Assembly (NCBI GenBank): GCA_954871525.1
Contig: OX940869.1
Span: 14,749,001 to 14,813,000, forward strand
Origin: Parietaria judaica
Lineage: Eukaryota; Streptophyta; Magnoliopsida; Rosales; Urticaceae
Length of the DNA: 64,000 nucleotides
Reading direction: 5' to 3'
Below the pieces are notes generated by a model. That model saw only the letters and a list, made by a program, of their open reading frames with translations. It was not told the origin of the DNA and ran no database searches. Both the position numbers and the translations under genes were made by a program. Positions 59,342-64,000 of this stretch are shown piece after piece. Each line of letters starts with the position of its first letter. Positions within the stretch are counted from its first letter, which is position 1.

Positions 59342-59990
59342 TAGTATATTAGGTATTTATGTACATGTACATGCTTGGGTGTGTGAGTACATGAATGACG
59401 AACACATTAGGTTAAAAGACAAGACAAACCAAGTTCCAATTAGCCCAAAAGAAATTGTCTGGAAAAATTAGGTTTGTATTTGTCTTCCCATTTCTAATTT
59501 TCTTCATTATCAATGGCCGACAATCTCCTTGGTGGTTGATGCCCAAAATTAATGCTGCTTCTTTCATAGATGACGTATCATCGGGGAAAACATAAATAAA
59601 TAATATTAATACAGTATATATTGAAACCCTACTCAGTTTTCTGCTCGGCAAAAGTACACATATTTATCTATAGGACTCAAGGGTTGACTGGCATTTAATA
59701 TGCCATTTGAATTTTCTTCTTAGTAGATATAAATTAATTCAACTGAAATAATTAAGAGTTTTGCATGCACATGAGAAGGATATATAATTAGTATGAGTAC
59801 TCACTAAATATAACACTGTATATTTTATAACTATATATTTGTCAATTATTATGGTGCACAACAACCACTAAACTAATGTTTACGCATAAGATCGCTTTGT
59901 TTAGCAATTTTAAGGATTCGCTTGTATGGGATATGGTACACATGTATTAATATAGTACTGTGAGAGAGAGAGAGAGCACTCCAAGTCCAA
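59131..59990. other. Intergenic, upstream of the DVL gene
   Basis: A (TA)n run at about 59311-59336 and a (GA)n run at 59961-59976. No coding sequence recognised. Confidence 0.5.
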
Positions 59991-59996
59991 GACCAC

Positions 59997-60007
59997 TCTA
60001 TATATAC
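59997..60007 (+). promoter_or_regulatory. TATA box of the DVL/RTFL gene
   Basis: TCTATATATACC, about 120 bases before the ATG, preceded by a GA repeat (59961-59976). The leader between them has no ATG and ends in CT/CA-rich sequence. Confidence 0.65.
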
Positions 60008-60125
60008 CAATCCTTCACCTTCCACATTCCCATATCCCTCAAAGCTTTACACACACAACACAAACAACTCTCACACTTGACTCTTGTGATCTCTCTCTCT
60101 CACACAAACAGAGCGAAAAACGACG

Positions 60126-60278
60126 ATGAAGAACATCAGCAGCGCCGCCGCATCAGTGTCGGAGCAGGCAAAGAGAAAGGCGTCTTGCCGGAAACTCGGA
60201 GGTTACCTAAAGCAGCAGAAAGGACGGCTCTACATCATCCGGAGATGCGTGGTCATGCTTCTATGTTGGCATGACTGA
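60126..60278 (+). CDS. DVL / ROTUNDIFOLIA FOUR-LIKE small peptide
   Basis: ATG 60126 to TGA 60276-60278, 50 residues, no intron. A variable Ser/Ala/Lys-rich N-terminus (1-20) is followed by the conserved RTF domain at about 21-50: [30 protein letters not shown], with the hallmark R.Y..RRCV.ML.CW pattern. In Arabidopsis these peptides are plasma-membrane associated, and overexpression shortens or reshapes leaves and fruits by limiting polar cell proliferation. The first ATG of the leader is used. The gene stands alone among transposons with its own TATA box. The family is certain; which member is not. Confidence 0.93.
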   Translation: MKNISSAAASVSEQAKRKASCRKLGGYLKQQKGRLYIIRRCVVMLLCWHD

Positions 60279-61749
60279 TCTCATGATCATACAAACATAT
60301 ATATATATAATATATATGTGGTCATGATCATGATAGCCATGTTGATAATTAGTTAGTGAATTATTCTTCTCTGAGCCTCTCCTTTAATTTAAAGGGAAGG
60401 CTCTATTTATTTTTATTTTTCTTCATCTTTCGATCGAATTAAGTGTAAATAGCCATGAGCAATGTGTAACAAATATTTGACACATTATTATTAAATTTTG
60501 ATCTTCATATTATCTGTTTGTCTATCAATAATTCATTATATATATACATATATATAGTTATGGCAAATTATGAAAAACACCACTAAACTCTAGACAGTTA
60601 TGAAGAAATAAGAGAGTATTTTCAGTCTTTAATTAATCAAGTAAGGAAAGAATCTTCAATCTGTATGGTCAGACTGAAAAAGGAAAGAAAATAAAAAGAA
60701 AAAGGAGTAAAATAAAAGAGAGATATTCCCGGAAGATAGTGGGCATGGATGGTGCACGAACGAACAACCATGTGGTGTGGGAATGGGGATTGGCGTTGCT
60801 ACATGGCTAAACATTGTCGTTTCTGTAGACACTGCAATTTCAATGCGGTCTTGTCAACTCAGATAATATCTAATATCTATTGCAGCTTCACTATAATATA
60901 TTATAGGATAAGTGCCGTAAAAATATAATTTTTTTTAAAATAGTGTTGTATAGTCTCAATTCTCAAGTAGGGCTCTAAATTTCGCAACTTACTGATTTAT
61001 TCTATTTTTCTGATATTATCGGTATATTTTTCTTGATTTCCGTTGTCATTTTTAGGTTTTTGCGGAGTACTCTTTAAGTTTTCCATAAAATTTTCTCTAA
61101 GTTTCTCATAAATTTGACATAAAATTTGAAGTTTTTCCCTAAGTTTTTGTTTTCTAAAATTACAATTGTGACTCTAAATTTGTATCAAAATTACAATTAA
61201 ATCTTTATTTTTATATAAAATAAAAAATTACAGTTAAAACTCTTATTTTTACATATTTTTTTTCATTTTATACAAAATTGTAAAACTCGTATTTTATATA
61301 AAAATATTGGTAAACCTTATGAAATACTCATCGGTAAACTCTTAAAGTGGAGCCATCGATTTTTCTTCGGTAACAATATTTAATACCTTGGTCTCAAGTT
61401 AAATATATACAAGCCGTGAAATTTATTAAAAAAATTTCTTCATATTTCTCCGTAACGTCAAATCTTTTACACGTGTATGCCTTAAATTAAAGTATTTAAT
61501 GTTAGAAATTTTAAAATGTAAAAAAAAAAAAGCTTTAATTTGAATTGTATATATGTGTAAAAAACTTCAGCAGTGTTACAGACACATGAGAATCAAAATT
61601 AGTGTAAATTTTACGATTTTAGGTATTTAATTGGTACATCGGAAAAACATGAGTCTTTTTGCCTCAATTATCCTTAATATACAGAGCTATCAGAATTTAA
61701 TACGCATAGGATAAAAATAATTATATAAAGTTGAAAAAAAAAAGTATTG
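60279..61749. other. 3' flank of DVL gene and intergenic sequence
   Basis: AT-rich; the 3' UTR probably ends within the first 250 bases. No other gene or transposon end recognised before the LTR at 61755. Confidence 0.5.
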
Positions 61750-61754
61750 CCGAT

Positions 61755-62451
61755 TGTAGAGGGCGATTTTACTCACCGTGCAGTCACAAAGATAATCGAA
61801 AATAGTAGATAATTATAAATAATACGAATATCTCTGATTTATTATAATCCCGAGAGGACCCGGTTTCTTCCGTTTGATAGCTCGGACAATCGAAGATTAC
61901 CCACTCTTAACCCTTGGGAAATCGAGAATACTATGAATAAGCAAACTCGAAGACTCAAAGATTATTTCTCTCAAAACTCACGATAATAATGAAAGTACTG
62001 AATACTGGATATCTCTCTCCCTTTATGCTAAGTTCACATTCGTATATATAGGCTTGAAAGTCTCCTAGAATATTCCTCAAATCTCGTTAGGGTTTCCTTC
62101 TGTTTCGCTGTGATCGTGGTTGACTTCCTTATTTTGCGTTGGATATCCCACGAAATCTTTAACCGAATAACCCAATCTTCCCTTCTTTCTCGCGATCTCG
62201 AATGAATATCTTTTATACGATTAGGCTTTCTCGATGAACTTTCTCCGATGAGCTTCCTTTCTTGCAATGAGGTGTTGGGCTGGCTTGGTCGGATGATGAC
62301 TTTCCATGGGCTTCGCTTGTTTGGCCTTATTTCTTCTACTCCTTGATGGGCCTGGACTACTTAGGCAATTGTTTCCTTATTTTATGTCGTTTATTTCATA
62401 AACGACAAAGGGTAGTGTTAGGGAAAGATTTGACAAAATCTGACCTTAACA
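61755..62451 (-). repeat. 3' LTR of a minus-strand gypsy element (element F)
   Basis: On the minus strand it runs TGTTAAGGTCAG ... CCCTCTACA, 697 bp, with a TATA box GCCTATATATACG at 62040-62052. A purine-rich tract (AAAATAGGGGACTAAC on the minus strand, 62452-62467) lies directly before it, which marks a 3' LTR of an element extending right beyond the window. The second LTR and target duplication (candidate CCGAT at 61750-61754) cannot be checked here. Confidence 0.65.
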
Positions 62452-62467
62452 GTTAGTCCCCTATTTT
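62452..62467 (-). other. Polypurine tract of element F
   Basis: On the minus strand AAAATAGGGGACTAAC, adjoining TGTTAAGG. Confidence 0.6.
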
Positions 62468-62865
62468 ATCGGGTGCGAAGCAGTTGATAAAATAAAAACA
62501 GAATTTATCTCCGATAAGGTTTTTGTCCGATGAAGTTTTCCCCGATGACGTTTTTCCTCGAAGAGGTTCTTCCTCGAAGAGGTTTCCCCTCGAAGAGGTT
62601 GTGTCCTTCGGAGACTCTTCCACTTCTTGCACGCTCAACTGATGTCCTCGAGATCCCACGTAGTGCTGATTGGGCGTGATTCTCCAGGCTGTCAGATCTC
62701 GGAAATCGTCGTCAATCATTTCGCATTAAATGCGGGGTTTTCTCGCACTCGAGTGCCCTCGAGCTTCGCACCGATTCTTTTAATCTTCACCGTTGGATGA
62801 ATTTTCCCGCTTCGAACCTGGGTCGTCGGATCCGGATGTGCCTTTCCAACTTCCGCCAGGATCTT

Positions 62866-62876
62866 TCTATAAATTC
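62866..62876 (+). promoter_or_regulatory. TATA box of the antisense ORF
   Basis: TTTCTATAAATTC about 145 bases before the ATG at 63019, with a C/T-rich leader lacking other ATGs. Confidence 0.5.
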
Positions 62877-63018
62877 AAACCCTCGCCTTCGATTCAAACA
62901 CTTCGTTTCAGACTTCTCTCCAAATCCTCCCTGCAATTATTCCTTTCCCGACTTCCCTCTTTTCCAGAAAATCTTCAAACTCTCTTCCTGTCCAAATTCT
63001 TCTTTTCCGATCAAGAAA

Positions 63019-64000
63019 ATGTCGAATCCGGGAAAAATCTTCAAGACTCGGTCGCCGAAGTCTATAATGACAGAGAAGCACCTCGAGGATTTGAGGAAAC
63101 ACTACGTGGATTCCAATCCTTGCTACCTGCGTCTCCCCAAATCCGGCGAGCTTGGTGACGAGCCTCCGGAAGGGTACATCACACTGTACGAACACTTCTT
63201 CCGGTCGGTTGAACTGCACCTTCCACTGCCTCACCTCATCGTGAGCTTCCTCCATGCGTACAATATGCCGATCAGTCAGGTTAGCCCTAACTCTCTTCGC
63301 CTTCTTGTCTGCACCATGGCCATCGCTCTCGAGCAGAAAGTGGCTCTGACCCTGGAGGATTTGATGCGGCTCTTCAAGTGGTCGAAGAATTCGAAGAATC
63401 TGGGCCGGTTCTTCCTCTCCTCCGCCGCGGGTGTCCACGTCATCACCCACACGCCGAACAATGAGTCCGGGTGGGAGAATAGGTATTTCTTCGCGCATCT
63501 CGATCGTCACACCCTTGGGCCGCATTGGGAAGCGCTTCCCACCAAATGGGTCGACGAGAAAGAAGTGCCGAGATTCAGGCCCATCGCGAATAAAGAGGAC
63601 GACGAGCGCTTCGCTGGGGTCGTTCGGGCTCTGCTGGAAAATCCTCGTCGGAATTGGACGACGGACTTCTTCGGGACCCGCGTTCAAGAGTCGGGACTCT
63701 ATCAACTATGCCACATCGTGGGTAAACCACCGGCATCTTTGTGGCCGGTTGGGTTCCGCCTCGAAGAGGTCAAAGATGTGGACCCTTCGTCCCCCGCTGT
63801 TCGGCAATCTCCTAAGCCGAAGAAGAGAACTCAAAAGTCCACCCGTGGGTCATCGGAGCCACGGCAATGTCAAGGCCAAGATCCAGGACAAGGCCAAGAT
63901 CCAGGACAAGGAGGTGGGTCCTCCGATTCTCGTCGGGATCTGTCGAAGGCTGGCTTCTTGGGCATCGGCCCTCGGACCGGTGCTGACCGGTTTGTTTCAA
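63019..64000 (+). CDS. Gypsy-type antisense ORF (Transposase_28-like), partial
   Basis: ATG 63019 opens 327 codons without a stop to the window edge. The first two thirds have the layout of the plant-specific domain named putative gypsy type transposon (Pfam Transposase_28): GYITLYEHFFRSVELHLPLP near residues 52-71, then a VSPNSLRLL motif, FKWSKNSKNLGRFF and FRPIANKEDDERF. The tail is low-complexity, with a repeated QGQDPG unit (63870-63911) after a basic KPKKRT stretch. It lies antisense to element F, between its pol (off window) and 3' LTR, with its own TATA box. Ty3/gypsy Tat-lineage elements carry such extra ORFs; their function is unknown. High GC sets it off from the surroundings. The minus-strand frame 62908-63705 is its shadow. 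Confidence 0.8.
   Translation, partial: MSNPGKIFKTRSPKSIMTEKHLEDLRKHYVDSNPCYLRLPKSGELGDEPPEGYITLYEHFFRSVELHLPLPHLIVSFLHAYNMPISQVSPNSLRLLVCTMAIALEQKVALTLEDLMRLFKWSKNSKNLGRFFLSSAAGVHVITHTPNNESGWENRYFFAHLDRHTLGPHWEALPTKWVDEKEVPRFRPIANKEDDERFAGVVRALLENPRRNWTTDFFGTRVQESGLYQLCHIVGKPPASLWPVGFRLEEVKDVDPSSPAVRQSPKPKKRTQKSTRGSSEPRQCQGQDPGQGQDPGQGGGSSDSRRDLSKAGFLGIGPRTGADRFVS

Noticed and set aside
62908..63705. 265-codon minus-strand frame
   Set aside because: It is the reverse of the Transposase_28-like ORF, whose plus-strand translation shows family features and its own TATA box; the minus frame is a product of high GC.
1..64000. CRISPR array, bacterial operon, tRNA or rRNA genes
   Set aside because: No regularly spaced repeats with unique spacers, no operon-like gene spacing, and no cloverleaf or rRNA sequence recognised; the content is plant nuclear.

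Overview
This window is nuclear DNA from a flowering plant. It is AT-rich, has almost no unique coding sequence, and is dominated by layered Ty1/copia and Ty3/gypsy LTR retrotransposons plus small DNA transposons (hAT, Mutator, Emigrant/pogo type). Two host genes are clear. One is a GC-rich MYB gene of the ASYMMETRIC LEAVES1 / ROUGH SHEATH2 / PHANTASTICA family (30302-31385, one short intron). The other is a 50-residue DVL/ROTUNDIFOLIA-FOUR-LIKE peptide gene (60126-60278). Species cannot be fixed from the sequence; the window fits a eudicot, or another angiosperm with GC-rich genes. Layout: 1-21389 is a stack of insertions that can be read in order. The oldest layer is a Ty3/gypsy element, of which an integrase tail and a probable 3' LTR survive (19634-21389). 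A copia LTR (element C) sits in it, split into 1-2090 and 19149-19552 by a second copy of the same family (element B, 2091-19148, minus strand, target duplication CTTAT). B's own 3' LTR holds an 799-bp hAT element (2438-3236) and a different copia element A (4338-9486, minus strand, target duplication TATTA). Element B and its relative D have exceptionally long LTRs of about 2.7-2.9 kb. 21390-30100 is mostly intergenic, with a hAT element (26375-27207) and Emigrant-like pieces. The MYB gene follows, with a TATA box, a three-codon upstream ORF touching its start codon, and a 971-bp Mutator-type foldback element just downstream (31748-32718). 32728-37510 holds little. Element D (37511-46414, plus strand) keeps gag but has lost protease, integrase and the catalytic core of reverse transcriptase, whereas B keeps pol but has lost gag. 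46839-55179 is a rearranged three-LTR array of another copia family with short LTRs, interrupted by a piece of a B/D-type LTR that itself contains an 886-bp pogo/Emigrant-like element. 55185-59990 is intergenic, followed by the DVL/RTFL gene. The right edge (61755-64000) enters a Ty3/gypsy element on the minus strand. It has a 3' LTR, a polypurine tract and, antisense to it, a long GC-rich ORF with its own TATA box, an arrangement known for Tat-lineage elements. How the parts relate: the only host functions visible are leaf-polarity / KNOX-repression type transcription control (MYB) and organ-shape peptide signalling (DVL). Everything else is transposon biology. The most interesting points are the complementary defects of B and D, the antisense ORF at the right edge, the intron and upstream ORF of the MYB gene, and the DVL gene.
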